Positions 18,541-31,257 of a stretch of 64,000 bases of DNA are shown here, piece after piece. This DNA comes from Planomonospora sp. ID82291. Lineage in GTDB: Bacteria > Actinomycetota > Actinomycetes > Streptosporangiales > Streptosporangiaceae. The DNA is taken from assembly GCF_015711645.1 (NCBI RefSeq), contig NZ_JABTEX010000004.1, positions 124,001 through 188,000 of the forward strand. The letters run 5' to 3'. A program made the translations under genes and the position numbers. How positions within the stretch are numbered: position 1 is the first letter of the stretch; each line of letters starts with the position of its first letter. Below the pieces are notes generated by a model. It was not told the DNA's origin and searched no databases. It saw only the letters and a list, made by a program, of their open reading frames with translations.

Positions 18541-19289
18541 TGGGCAAGGCCGCACGGGACCAGTCGGCCCGTGACCGGATCAAGGCGCAGCGCGAGGCGG
18601 AGCGTAAGCAGGAGCAGCGCAAGCGCATGGTGACCATCACGACCGTGGCGGTCGTCGCGCTCGCCGCCGTCGGGGCGGGCTGGTGGTACTCCGCCCAGAG
18701 GGGGAAGTCCGAGGAGGCCACGACGGCGCTGGCGCCGATCACCGTCCAGGGCGACGGCTCGGTCGTCATGGCCAAGGCCGGCGTGGAGAAGCCGGTGCTG
18801 GACATCTACGAGGACTTCCAGTGCCCGTTCTGCAAGCAGCTGGACGAGAGCAACGGCCCGACCATCAAGAACATGGCGGCGGCCGGCCAGGTCAAGGTGG
18901 TCTACCACCCGATCACGATCTTCCCGGAGAGCGTCACCCGGAGCAACTCCGTCCGCGCGGGGGCCGCCGCCCGGTGCGTGCCCGACGGCAAGCAGTGGAT
19001 GGCCTACCACGACAAGCTCTTCGAGGAGCAGCCCTCGGAGACGGTGGAGGGCTTCAAGACCGGCGAGCTGGTCGAGTGGGGCAAGGAGGCGGGGGTCACC
19101 GCCCCGAACTTCGAGCAGTGCGTCACCTCCCAGCAGCACGCCAAGGCGCACACCGACTACGCGGCCGCGCAGATCGAGAGCGCCAAGATCGAGGGGACCC
19201 CGACCCTGAAGCTGAACGGGACCGTGCTCGGCGACGAGGGGTTCAGCCCCTCCGGGCTGCGCCAGGCGATCCTCGATGCCGCCAAGTAG
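18540..19289 (+). CDS. membrane-anchored DsbA-like thioredoxin-fold protein
   Basis: The product has 249 residues: a highly charged cytosolic N terminus, one membrane helix (about residues 31-52) and an extracytoplasmic DsbA-type domain. The active site is CPFC (about residue 96) and the cis-Pro loop is GTPTL (about residue 220). Two additional cysteines (ARCVPDG and QCVTSQ) could form a structural disulfide. It should make or reshuffle disulfides in exported proteins. It is translationally coupled to the MauE-like gene upstream, which may recharge it. Confidence 0.9.
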   Translation: MGKAARDQSARDRIKAQREAERKQEQRKRMVTITTVAVVALAAVGAGWWYSAQRGKSEEATTALAPITVQGDGSVVMAKAGVEKPVLDIYEDFQCPFCKQLDESNGPTIKNMAAAGQVKVVYHPITIFPESVTRSNSVRAGAAARCVPDGKQWMAYHDKLFEEQPSETVEGFKTGELVEWGKEAGVTAPNFEQCVTSQQHAKAHTDYAAAQIESAKIEGTPTLKLNGTVLGDEGFSPSGLRQAILDAAK

Positions 19290-19301
19290 CGCGTGACACG
19301 G

Positions 19302-19307
19302 TAACGT
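19302..19307 (+). promoter_or_regulatory. -10 box for leaderless lgt transcript
   Basis: TAACGT is followed by 7 bases and the lgt ATG at 19315. It lies in the 25-base gap after the DsbA-like gene. Confidence 0.45.
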
Positions 19308-19314
19308 CACCGAC

Positions 19315-20499
19315 ATGCCCCTCGCCTCGATTCCCAGCCCCTCCAACGGGGTCTGGCACCTCGGCATAATCCCGATCCGGGCCTACGCCCTGTGCATCGT
19401 GCTCGGCGTCGTCGTCGCCGTCGTCATGAGCGAGCGCCGCTGGCGCGCCCGCGGCGGCGAGCCCGGCACGATGGTGGACCTCGCCGTCTGGGCGGTTCCG
19501 TTCGGCCTGGTCGGCGGACGCCTGTACCACGTCGTCACCGACTGGCAGCTCTACTTCGCGGAGAACGCGCCCAACGAGCCGATCGAGGCGCTGTTCATCT
19601 GGAAGGGCGGGCTGGGCATCTGGGGCGCGGTCGCGCTCGGTGCCCTGGGCGTGTGGTTCGGCTGCCGCGGCAGGGGGATCTCCCTGTCGGCGGTGGCCGA
19701 CACCGTCGCCCCCGGCATCGCGGTGGCCCAGGCCATCGGCCGCTGGGGCAACTACTTCAACCAGGAACTGTTCGGCAGCCCCACCGACCTGCCGTGGGGC
19801 CTGGAGATCGACCCCGACCGGCCGGGCACGGTGCCGGGCGAGGACACCTACCACCCCACGTTCCTGTACGAGTCGATCTGGGACCTGGGCCTGGCCCTGG
19901 TGCTGATCTGGGCGGGCCGCCGGTTCGCCCTCCGGCACGGCCGGGTGTTCGCGCTCTACGTGGCGGGCTACACCGTCGGCCGCTTCTGGATCGAAGGACT
20001 GCGGGTCGACACCGCGCACCACATCCTGGGCCTGCGGCTCAACCAGTGGACCTCGATCGTCCTGTTCCTCGCCGCGCTCGCCTACTTCTGGTGGGCCCGG
20101 AACAAGACCGGCGAGGAGTCGCTGGGGGCCGGGACCGGTGCGGCGGATGCCGGGACCGGTGCGGGTGAGGAGTCCGCGGCGGCCGGCGGGGATCCGGCGC
20201 ATCCGTCGGACCAGGCCGACCAGGCCGACCAGGCCGACGGGGCCGAGGGCTCGGCCGGCGACCCGGTGGAGCGGGCCGACCTCACGGCCGCGGAGACGCC
20301 TGGGGAGCGGGGGGAGCCCGGAGCGCCGGCGCACCCGATCGACCCGGCGCACCCGGCCGACCAGGCCGATGAGGACGAGGGGACCGGCGGGGCGCAGGAG
20401 CCCGGCGGGTCCCCGGCGGCGTCGGCCGCGGAGGGCTCCGTCGCGGAGGAGACCGCGGCGCCCGGCGGAACGGCCGGCCGGGAGAAAGAGAAATCGTGA
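19315..20499 (+). CDS. lgt: prolipoprotein diacylglyceryl transferase with acidic tail
   Basis: Lgt transfers diacylglycerol from phosphatidylglycerol to the lipobox Cys of prelipoproteins, the first step for the lipoproteins in this window. The membrane core has the HLGIIPIRAYAL start, GGRLYHVVTDW (about residues 67-77), the IGRWGNYFNQE signature (about 141-151) and the YESIWDL segment (about 185-191). The core ends near residue 265. It is followed by a 130-residue acidic Ala/Pro/Asp/Glu tail with DQADQAD repeats that the enzyme does not need in other phyla; such tails are known in actinobacteria. The TGA overlaps the GTG of the next gene. Confidence 0.95.
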   Translation: MPLASIPSPSNGVWHLGIIPIRAYALCIVLGVVVAVVMSERRWRARGGEPGTMVDLAVWAVPFGLVGGRLYHVVTDWQLYFAENAPNEPIEALFIWKGGLGIWGAVALGALGVWFGCRGRGISLSAVADTVAPGIAVAQAIGRWGNYFNQELFGSPTDLPWGLEIDPDRPGTVPGEDTYHPTFLYESIWDLGLALVLIWAGRRFALRHGRVFALYVAGYTVGRFWIEGLRVDTAHHILGLRLNQWTSIVLFLAALAYFWWARNKTGEESLGAGTGAADAGTGAGEESAAAGGDPAHPSDQADQADQADGAEGSAGDPVERADLTAAETPGERGEPGAPAHPIDPAHPADQADEDEGTGGAQEPGGSPAASAAEGSVAEETAAPGGTAGREKEKS

Positions 20500-21215
20500 A
20501 CGGCGACGGCCCGCGCAAGCGCGCCGAGGTCCACCACGAGCACCGCGACGTCAACGGCGGCTGGCTCCGGCCGTCGGTGTTCGGCGTGATGGACGGGCTC
20601 GTCTCCAACTTCGCCCTCATCGCGGGGGTGGCCGGGGGCAGCGACGACAGCGGGGTCGTCGTCCTGGCCGGCATCGCCGGGCTGGCGGCGGGCGCGTTCT
20701 CCATGGCGGGAGGGGAGTACGTCTCCGTGGCCAGCCAACGGGAGCTCGCCCTCGCCGAGATCGACGTCGAGCGGCGCGAGCTGCAGCGCCACCCCGAGGA
20801 CGAGGAGGAGGAGCTCGCGCAGATGTACGAGGCGCAGGGCGTCGACCCCGACCTCGCCGCGGAGGTGGCCCGGCAGGTCTCCCGCGACCCCGGCAGGGCG
20901 CTGGCGGTCCACACCCGGGCCGAGCTGGGCGTCGTCGCGGACGAGTTGCCGTCGCCCTGGATCGCCGCCGTCTCGTCGTTCCTGTCCTTCACCGTGGGCG
21001 CGCTCCTGCCGCTCCTGCCCTACCTGCTGGGGGTCACCAGCCTGGCGGCCTCGGCGGTGGTCTCCTGCCTGGCCCTGTTCGGCGCGGGCGTCCTGGTCTC
21101 CCGGGTCACCGCGCGCAACTGGTGGTACAGCGGGCTGCGCCAGTTCGTGGTGGGATCGGCCGCCGCGGCGCTGACGTACGGCCTGGGCAACCTCTTGGGA
21201 GGGGTGGCGCTGTGA
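20496..21215 (+). CDS. VIT1/CCC1-type transporter
   Basis: The 239-residue protein has the family's start (FGVMDGLVSNFALIAGVAGG), the GAFSMAGGEYVSVASQRE motif (about residues 67-84), a charged Glu-rich metal-binding loop (about 94-130) and three further helices. VIT1/CCC1 proteins export or sequester iron or manganese. It is tightly packed between lgt and the next gene, with GTGA overlaps on both sides, so it is expressed with lgt. Metal specificity cannot be read from sequence. Confidence 0.9.
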   Translation: MNGDGPRKRAEVHHEHRDVNGGWLRPSVFGVMDGLVSNFALIAGVAGGSDDSGVVVLAGIAGLAAGAFSMAGGEYVSVASQRELALAEIDVERRELQRHPEDEEEELAQMYEAQGVDPDLAAEVARQVSRDPGRALAVHTRAELGVVADELPSPWIAAVSSFLSFTVGALLPLLPYLLGVTSLAASAVVSCLALFGAGVLVSRVTARNWWYSGLRQFVVGSAAAALTYGLGNLLGGVAL

Positions 21216-22342
21216 CGACTCCGGCTCCCGGCCGCAAGCGCCGCCGCGCCTCCGGCCGCCGCACTCCCGCCGAGCATTCCCCCGCCGGGCAGCGCCCTCC
21301 GGCGCCGCCGGCCGAGCAGCGCCCCCCGGCGGCTCCGTTCCCGCAGGGGGGGCCGTTCCCTCCGGCTGGGGCGTTCCCTCCAGCCGGGCCGGGTCCGGAG
21401 GCCTGGTATCCCGCAGCCGGATCCGCCCCGATGGGGCCCGACTCCTCCGTACCCGCCGAGCCCGCACCCGCCGAGCCCGGCACCGCCGGACGGGCCTCCG
21501 GCAGGCGTTCCCCGGCCAGGCGCTCGGCGAAGCGGTCCGCCGGGCCGTCCCCGAGGCGCGATCCCGCGGAGGAACCGGAGGGGATCCTCGGCCGCCTGGA
21601 GGCCTGGGGCCTGAGCCCCGTCCAGCAGAAGCTGGTGGTGGCCGGCGCGTGGACGGTGGGGGCGCTGGCGGCCTTCGGCGCGGTGCTGCTCGCGATCGCC
21701 GCCGTCGGCAACGACTACGTGCCCGAGCCGCCCGCCGCCGAGGCCGGGACCGCCGCATCCCAGCCCAGGCCCGCCACCTACCGGGGCTGGGCCTCCTCGA
21801 AGGTCTTCGCGCCGATCGCGCAGAGCAAGGCCGACCCCCTGCCGCTGACCGTCAAGGACGTCTTCGGCGAGAAGACCCTGACGGAGGGGCGGATCACCCT
21901 GAAGCTGACGGGCGCCAAGCTCGACGACGCCTGCGCCGAGGCGGTGTGGGGGCGGGCCCTGACCGACCGGCTGGCCCAGGGGGGGTGCACCCAGGCGCTG
22001 CGGGGGACCTACACCAGCGCGGACCGGCGCTACGTCGCCCAGTACACCCTGTTCAAGCTCCGCGACGCCGCCTCCGCCCAAGGGCTGGTCGACTCCCTCA
22101 CCACCCTGCACCGGGGCGGCTGGGTCCGCCCGGTGGATCCGGCCCGGCCGCTCTTCACCGCCGATGGGCACAGCGAGGGCAGCGGTCACGCCCTGGGGCA
22201 CTACGCCGGGCTGGTCTGGATCGGACGGGCGGACGGTGCGGAACCCGACGTGAAGGACGACCTCGTCTCCCTGTCCCTGGCGGTCAGGAGCACGGAGAAG
22301 GCCGTGTTCCGGCGCGTCGTCACGGTGGCCCCGGCCTCCTGA
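21212..22342 (+). CDS. Pro-rich membrane-anchored protein, paralogue 1
   Basis: The 376-residue protein has an Arg/Pro/Ala-rich disordered cytosolic region of about 130 residues, one membrane helix (VAGAWTVGALAAFGAVLLAIAAV, about residues 145-167) and an extracytoplasmic domain. The domain has Cys in DDACAEAVWG and GGCTQALRGTYTS and ends with a HALGHYAGLVWIG segment. The same domain makes up the gene at 22550-23170, so the two are tandem paralogues. It starts at a GTG in a GTGA overlap with the VIT1 gene. No named family is recognised; a role in envelope biology is only inferred from topology. Confidence 0.8.
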   Translation: MTTPAPGRKRRRASGRRTPAEHSPAGQRPPAPPAEQRPPAAPFPQGGPFPPAGAFPPAGPGPEAWYPAAGSAPMGPDSSVPAEPAPAEPGTAGRASGRRSPARRSAKRSAGPSPRRDPAEEPEGILGRLEAWGLSPVQQKLVVAGAWTVGALAAFGAVLLAIAAVGNDYVPEPPAAEAGTAASQPRPATYRGWASSKVFAPIAQSKADPLPLTVKDVFGEKTLTEGRITLKLTGAKLDDACAEAVWGRALTDRLAQGGCTQALRGTYTSADRRYVAQYTLFKLRDAASAQGLVDSLTTLHRGGWVRPVDPARPLFTADGHSEGSGHALGHYAGLVWIGRADGAEPDVKDDLVSLSLAVRSTEKAVFRRVVTVAPAS

Positions 22343-22357
22343 CGAGCCGGTCCGTCC

Positions 22358-22426
22358 GATCCGGGACGCCCCCTCCGATCCGGGACGCCCTCTCCGATCC
22401 GGGACGCCCTCTCCGATCCGGGACGG
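22358..22426 (+). repeat. tandem repeat, 19-base unit, about 3.6 copies
   Basis: Units beginning GATCCGGGACGCC start at 22358, 22377, 22396 and 22415, the last incomplete. They fill the gap between the two paralogous genes and contain no open frame of note. The near-identity of the copies suggests recent slippage expansion. Confidence 0.85.
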
Positions 22427-22535
22427 TCTGTTCGATCTGAGCCGAGCCGGGTCGTCCGGAGGCGTCGTCCGTCCCCTGACGGCGCGATCCGGGGGGCGGT
22501 CGCCCGGACCGCGCCGCCGGCCGACCGCCCCCCGG

Positions 22536-22541
22536 TAAGCT
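22536..22541 (+). promoter_or_regulatory. -10 box before paralogue 2
   Basis: TAAGCT lies 8 bases upstream of the ATG at 22550, consistent with a leaderless or nearly leaderless mRNA. Confidence 0.4.
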
Positions 22542-22549
22542 CGGTGCCC

Positions 22550-23170
22550 ATGCGCACGTGGATCGCCGTGGCCGCCGCCGCCGTCGTCATCGCCGCAGCC
22601 GGGACGGCGTCCTGGCTGCTGCTGCGCGAGGAGGACGGCGTGCGGCCGGCGACCTTCCGGAGCGAGCCGAACACCGCCCACTACGCCCCGATCGCCACCC
22701 GCGCGCTCGACCCGGAGCCGCTGACCGCCGCCGAGGTCTTCCCCGCCGGTCCGATCGCCTCCGGCGGGGTCGCGCTGACGGGCGGGAACCCCGAGTCCCT
22801 GACCGACTGCGCCTCGGCCGTGTGGGGGAGCGCCGAGGCGGCCGTCGCCGGATGCACCCAGGCGCTGCGGGCCGGTTACACCTCGGCGGACGGCCGGATC
22901 GCCGGGCAGTTCCTCATCTTCAACCTGGCCGACTCGGCCGCCGCCGACCGGCTCGTCGCCGCGTTCGGCCGCGATGGCTTCGTCCGGCCGGCGTCCGGCC
23001 TCCCCGAGGCGTTCGACGGCGCCCGGGGCTGGGCCCAGGCCAGGGCCCTGGGCCACTACGTCACCGTGAGCTGGGTCGCGCCCGCCGGACCGGGGACCCG
23101 GGTGGACCTGACCCATCCGCAACTGGCCGTCGACGCCCTCGGCTTCGCGGTCCAGCGGCGGCTGGTGTGA
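22550..23170 (+). CDS. membrane-anchored protein, paralogue 2
   Basis: This 206-residue protein has an N-terminal membrane anchor or signal (WIAVAAAAVVIAAAGTASWLLL) and then the same domain as the gene at 21212: paired Cys in DCASAVWG and AGCTQALRAGYTSADGR, and the ending RALGHYVTVSWV. It lacks the long Pro-rich head. The two genes probably arose by duplication; this one has its own promoter. Both would display their domain outside the cell. The ATG at 22550 is preferred over the GTG at 22544 because of the -10 spacing. Confidence 0.8.
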   Translation: MRTWIAVAAAAVVIAAAGTASWLLLREEDGVRPATFRSEPNTAHYAPIATRALDPEPLTAAEVFPAGPIASGGVALTGGNPESLTDCASAVWGSAEAAVAGCTQALRAGYTSADGRIAGQFLIFNLADSAAADRLVAAFGRDGFVRPASGLPEAFDGARGWAQARALGHYVTVSWVAPAGPGTRVDLTHPQLAVDALGFAVQRRLV

Positions 23171-23201
23171 TCCCGTTCCGCCCGGAGGGCCGTCGGCGGC
23201 C

Positions 23202-24851
23202 TCAGCGTCGCGGTCCGTCGGCGGCCGGTGCGGCGAGGGAGGCCGCCACGGCGGCGGGCAGCTCCGCCAGCCGGTGGGCGGGCAGCTCCAGCGCGGTGAC
23301 GTCCGCCGACCACGGGGCGGCCTCCGCGACGACGGCCTTCGCCTGCCTCTTGGTCAACTCGCCCCGCTCCCTGATGAGGGCCTCGCGCCAGGTGTTGGCG
23401 AGCTTGCCGTGGGCGTTGTCGAGGATCCGGCGCAGGACCCGCCCGTGCGCCGTCTCGGGGAGCGGACGCCGTACGGCGTCGACGGTCCGGCCCGTCACGG
23501 TCAGCTCGTAGACGTGAGACAGCGGCCCGGCGGCCGGGTCTCCGGCGGGCGCGGCCGTCCAGGCCCGGACCCGGCGGGCCCGGGTGGCGAGCAGCAGGCG
23601 GGGGAGCACGGCCTCCATCCCGGCCGGCACGGCCACCGCGACCTCGGCGGGATCGGCGGCGTACGGCTTGGCGAGCCAGGTCGCCAGCCGGGCCCGGGGG
23701 ACCTTCGGCAGCGTGTCCCGCGGCCACTCGCCGACGAGCACGGCGGGGGAGAGGCCCTCCGCGGGCAGGCCGGGGGCCGCGGTGGCGGCCACGTCGGCGG
23801 GCCGGGACTCGATGGACTGCGGGCCGTGGGTGTAGATGGCGGCGCCGAACCCGTCGACACGGGCGGCCACGGCGGGCCACGTCTTCGTCGTGGGGCGCAG
23901 GACGTACAGGTCGGCGGCCGAGCCGATGGCCTCGGCGCCGTGGTAGCGGTTGAAGTCCGGGTAGATCGCCTCGCTGACCAGGTTGAGGGCCGAGAGCGCG
24001 TGCTGCACCTTCAGCGCCAGCGCCGGGGTGTGCTCGCCGGCGCCGTAGGCCAGCAGGACGCGGCCGTGCTCGCGGTCGGCGAGGCCTTCGACGGCGCGGG
24101 AGGCGAACAGGCCGATGCCCTCCGGCGTGTACGGCGGGTCGGTGACGGCCAGATCGGCCCAGCCCTGCACGGAGGCGGGCAGTCCCAGGCGCAGGTCGGC
24201 CCAGCGGGTGCGGACGGTGACCCCGAGCCGGTCGGCCTGCTCGGCGATGTAGGCCAGGATGCGCTCATCGAGGTCCACCGCGGCCACCTCGGCGTCCGGG
24301 CGCAGCAGCGCGGTCGCCAGCGAGGTCAGGTCGTGGTCGCCCACGCACAGGATCCGCGCGCCGGGCAGCCAGAACCGGGCGTCCATCAGCAGCGCCCGCC
24401 GGACCACGGTGTCGGCGGTCGCGGCCACGTGGTCCAGCGCCTGGCGGCCCCGCGGGGCCCTGGCGACCAGTTCCTCCACCGTGGCCAGGAGCTCGGCGTG
24501 CCCGCCCAGCAGGTGGGCCACCGGGTCGGCGGGGCCGTGCGGCGCGGCCGACAGGCCGGGCAGCGGCTCGCGCAGCCGGAAGCGGTCGCCGGAGCGCTCC
24601 AGGAGGGCCCCGACCCCGGCTCTGGCCCCGGCCCCGGCTCCGGCCCCGGCCCCGGCCTCGACCCCGACCCCGGCCCCGGTCTCGGCCTCGACCGCGCGGA
24701 GCAGGGCCTCGATCGCCCGCCGGGACGTCGCGGTCTCGCGCACCAGGGCCGCCAGCGTCCACCACCTGCCGTCGCCGAGCAGCGCCAGCGCCGTCCGCAG
24801 CCGCCTGCCGTCCACACCCGCGCGCCGGAGCAGCTCCTCGATCCCGTTCAC
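23202..24851 (-). CDS. BpsA-like (bis-aminopropyl spermidine synthase family) protein
   Basis: The product has about 549 residues. A winged-helix-like N-terminal part (about residues 1-100) carries an inserted Gly/Ala/Val run near residues 58-82. It is followed by an aminopropyltransferase/methyltransferase-like Rossmann domain with CVGDHDLTS (about 169-177), AAVDLDERIL (about 190-199) and TDPPYTPEG (about 237-245). In archaeal BpsA the first motif is GDDD; here it is GDHD. Archaeal BpsA makes branched polyamines. The C-terminal 250 residues are less typical. The start is uncertain: GTG codons at 24851, 24857 and 24860 are all possible. It is divergent from gltB. Confidence 0.65.
   Translation of the reverse strand: MNGIEELLRRAGVDGRRLRTALALLGDGRWWTLAALVRETATSRRAIEALLRAVEAETGAGVGVEAGAGAGAGAGARAGVGALLERSGDRFRLREPLPGLSAAPHGPADPVAHLLGGHAELLATVEELVARAPRGRQALDHVAATADTVVRRALLMDARFWLPGARILCVGDHDLTSLATALLRPDAEVAAVDLDERILAYIAEQADRLGVTVRTRWADLRLGLPASVQGWADLAVTDPPYTPEGIGLFASRAVEGLADREHGRVLLAYGAGEHTPALALKVQHALSALNLVSEAIYPDFNRYHGAEAIGSAADLYVLRPTTKTWPAVAARVDGFGAAIYTHGPQSIESRPADVAATAAPGLPAEGLSPAVLVGEWPRDTLPKVPRARLATWLAKPYAADPAEVAVAVPAGMEAVLPRLLLATRARRVRAWTAAPAGDPAAGPLSHVYELTVTGRTVDAVRRPLPETAHGRVLRRILDNAHGKLANTWREALIRERGELTKRQAKAVVAEAAPWSADVTALELPAHRLAELPAAVAASLAAPAADGPRR
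24605..24690 (-). repeat. imperfect GGCCCC/GGCTCC hexamer repeat inside the BpsA-like gene
   Basis: Short units of GGCCCCGGCTCC type repeat about ten times and encode the Gly/Ala/Val run. The reading frame is kept. It looks like slippage in a linker between domains. Confidence 0.7.
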
Positions 24852-24910
24852 GGCCACCACCCTAGAGGACCGTCCGACCGGCGCCCGGAGACCGCCCGAC
24901 ACGGGACAGG

Positions 24911-24926
24911 AGTGGTATAGACCACT
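24911..24926. promoter_or_regulatory. DasR/HutC-type GntR operator
   Basis: AGTGGTATAGACCACT has 6-base arms and differs at one position from the classical DasR responsive element as I recall it. It also fits the HutC-subfamily pattern GTnTAnAC. It lies 60 bases before the BpsA-like gene and 199 before gltB, so it could control either. DasR links aminosugar to nitrogen metabolism in Streptomyces. Confidence 0.55.
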
Positions 24927-25124
24927 TTTGCCGTCCGGGAGGAATGCCGCGTCCGACCTGCCTGTTGGCCGGAAGGGATGAATAAGCAGCAAAGAGCTGC
25001 GACTGGGACCGGGTAGGCAGGTTTCCGACAGGGTACGGTAACCTCTACTCACCACGCAGCAGGGCCAACGTCGTCCCTTTGCTTGTTTCCACACGAAGCA
25101 GATGAAGACGACGGGAGGGATTCA

Positions 25125-29642
<4,518 letters not shown>

Positions 29643-29656
29643 GGGGGGTAACACCG

Positions 29657-31135
29657 ATGGCTGACCCGAAGGGTTTCCTGAACCACGGGCGCGAGCTGCC
29701 GGCGCGCCGCCCGGTGGACGTCCGCATCCGCGACTGGCGGGAGGTCTACGAGGACTTCCCCGCCGAGAAGCTGACGAGGCAGGCGTCGCGCTGCATGGAC
29801 TGCGGCATCCCGTTCTGCCACAACGGCTGCCCGCTCGGCAACCTCATCCCCGAGTGGAACGACCTGGTCTACCGGGACGACTGGCGCGAGGCGATCGAGC
29901 GGCTGCACGCCACCAACAACTTCCCGGAGTTCACCGGCCGCCTGTGCCCGGCTCCGTGCGAGGCGGCGTGCGTCCTGGGCATCAACTCCGACCCGGTCGC
30001 GATCAAGCGGGTCGAGGTCGAGATCATCGACCGCGCCTTCGACGAGGGCTGGGTGGCCCCGCAGGTCCCGCCGGTCAGGACCGGCAGGCGGGTGGCGGTC
30101 GTCGGCTCGGGCCCCGCGGGCCTGGCCGCCGCCCAGCAGCTCACCCGCGCCGGGCACGACGTGGTGGTCTTCGAGCGGGCCGACCGGATCGGCGGTCTGC
30201 TGCGCTACGGCATCCCCGAGTTCAAGATGGAGAAGCGCCACATCGACCGGCGGCTGGAGCAGATGCGGGCCGAGGGCACCGAGTTCCGCACCGGCGTCGA
30301 CGTCGGCGTGGACGTCACCGCCGCGCGGCTGCGCGAGGAGTTCGACGCGGTGGTCCTGGCCGGGGGCGCCACCCAGTGGCGGGACCTGCCCGTCGCCGGG
30401 CGCGACCTGGGCGGCGTCCACCAGGCGATGGAGTACCTCCCGCCGGCCAACAAGGCCGCCGAGGGCGACTTCCCCGTGTCCCCGATCTCGGCGGAGGGCA
30501 AGCACGTCGTGGTGATCGGCGGCGGCGACACCGGCGCCGACTGCATCGGCACCGCGATCCGGCAGGGCGCCGCCTCGGTGACCCAGCTGGAGATCATGCC
30601 GCAGCCGCCGGCCGCCCGGCCGGGCAGCCAGCCGTGGCCCACGTTCCCCATCCTGTTCAAGATGGAGAGCGCCCACGAGGAGCTGGCCGAGGGCGGCGGC
30701 GACCGCGTCTACGCGGTCTCCACCACCGAGTTCGTCGGCGACGCCGACGGCAACGTCCGGGCGCTGCGCCTGGTCGAGGTGGAGGGGCCGGCGAAGGGCT
30801 TCGCGCCGATCCCCGGCACCGAGCGGGAGATCCCGGCCGAGCTGGTCACCCTGGCGATGGGCTTCACCGGCCCGGAGAGGGGCGCCCTGCTGACGGACCT
30901 GGCCGCCGAGGGCGGCGAGGGCTTCTACGACGCCCGGGGCAACGTCGCCCGCGACACGGGCTATATGTCCGCCGTCGACGGCGTGTTCGTGGCCGGCGAC
31001 ATGGGCCGCGGCCAGTCGCTGATCGTCTGGGCGATCGCCGAGGGCCGCTCGGCCGCCGCGGCGGCCGACCGCTACCTCACCGGGCGCACGGCCCTGCCGG
31101 TCGCGATCCCGCCGACCGCCCGGCCGCTCGTCTGA
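29657..31135 (+). CDS. gltD: glutamate synthase small subunit
   Basis: GltD is the NADPH-oxidising flavoprotein of GOGAT; it feeds electrons to GltB through iron-sulfur clusters. The 492-residue protein has the two N-terminal Cys groups (CMDCGIPFCHNGCPLG, about residues 46-61, and CPAPCEAACV, about 97-106). The FAD-binding motif is VVGSGPAGLAAA (about 147-158), the NADPH-binding motif VIGGGDTGADCIG (about 287-299), and the FAD C-terminal motif VFVAGDMGRGQSL (about 443-455). It follows gltB by 14 bases with a GGGGGGTAA site; both end at a strong hairpin. Confidence 0.97.
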   Translation: MADPKGFLNHGRELPARRPVDVRIRDWREVYEDFPAEKLTRQASRCMDCGIPFCHNGCPLGNLIPEWNDLVYRDDWREAIERLHATNNFPEFTGRLCPAPCEAACVLGINSDPVAIKRVEVEIIDRAFDEGWVAPQVPPVRTGRRVAVVGSGPAGLAAAQQLTRAGHDVVVFERADRIGGLLRYGIPEFKMEKRHIDRRLEQMRAEGTEFRTGVDVGVDVTAARLREEFDAVVLAGGATQWRDLPVAGRDLGGVHQAMEYLPPANKAAEGDFPVSPISAEGKHVVVIGGGDTGADCIGTAIRQGAASVTQLEIMPQPPAARPGSQPWPTFPILFKMESAHEELAEGGGDRVYAVSTTEFVGDADGNVRALRLVEVEGPAKGFAPIPGTEREIPAELVTLAMGFTGPERGALLTDLAAEGGEGFYDARGNVARDTGYMSAVDGVFVAGDMGRGQSLIVWAIAEGRSAAAAADRYLTGRTALPVAIPPTARPLV

Positions 31136-31145
31136 CATCCCCGGA

Positions 31146-31178
31146 CCGCGGGGCCGGCACACCGTGCCGGCCCCGCGG
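31146..31178 (+). terminator. terminator of gltBD
   Basis: A perfect 15-base stem (CCGCGGGGCCGGCAC with its complement) around a 3-base loop begins 10 bases after the gltD stop codon. Confidence 0.8.
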
Positions 31179-31257
31179 CCCGGTCGTGACCGGGTTGCTT
31201 TACCCAATGCATGCCTGAAAGATGCTGGTTCTAGGTCGTTACGGGCATGGAGGGTGA

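Noticed and set aside
31225-31245. GntR-like operator near the subtilase start (GGTTCTAGGTCG)
   Set aside because: The half sites do not pair well; it lacks the symmetry of the site at 24911.
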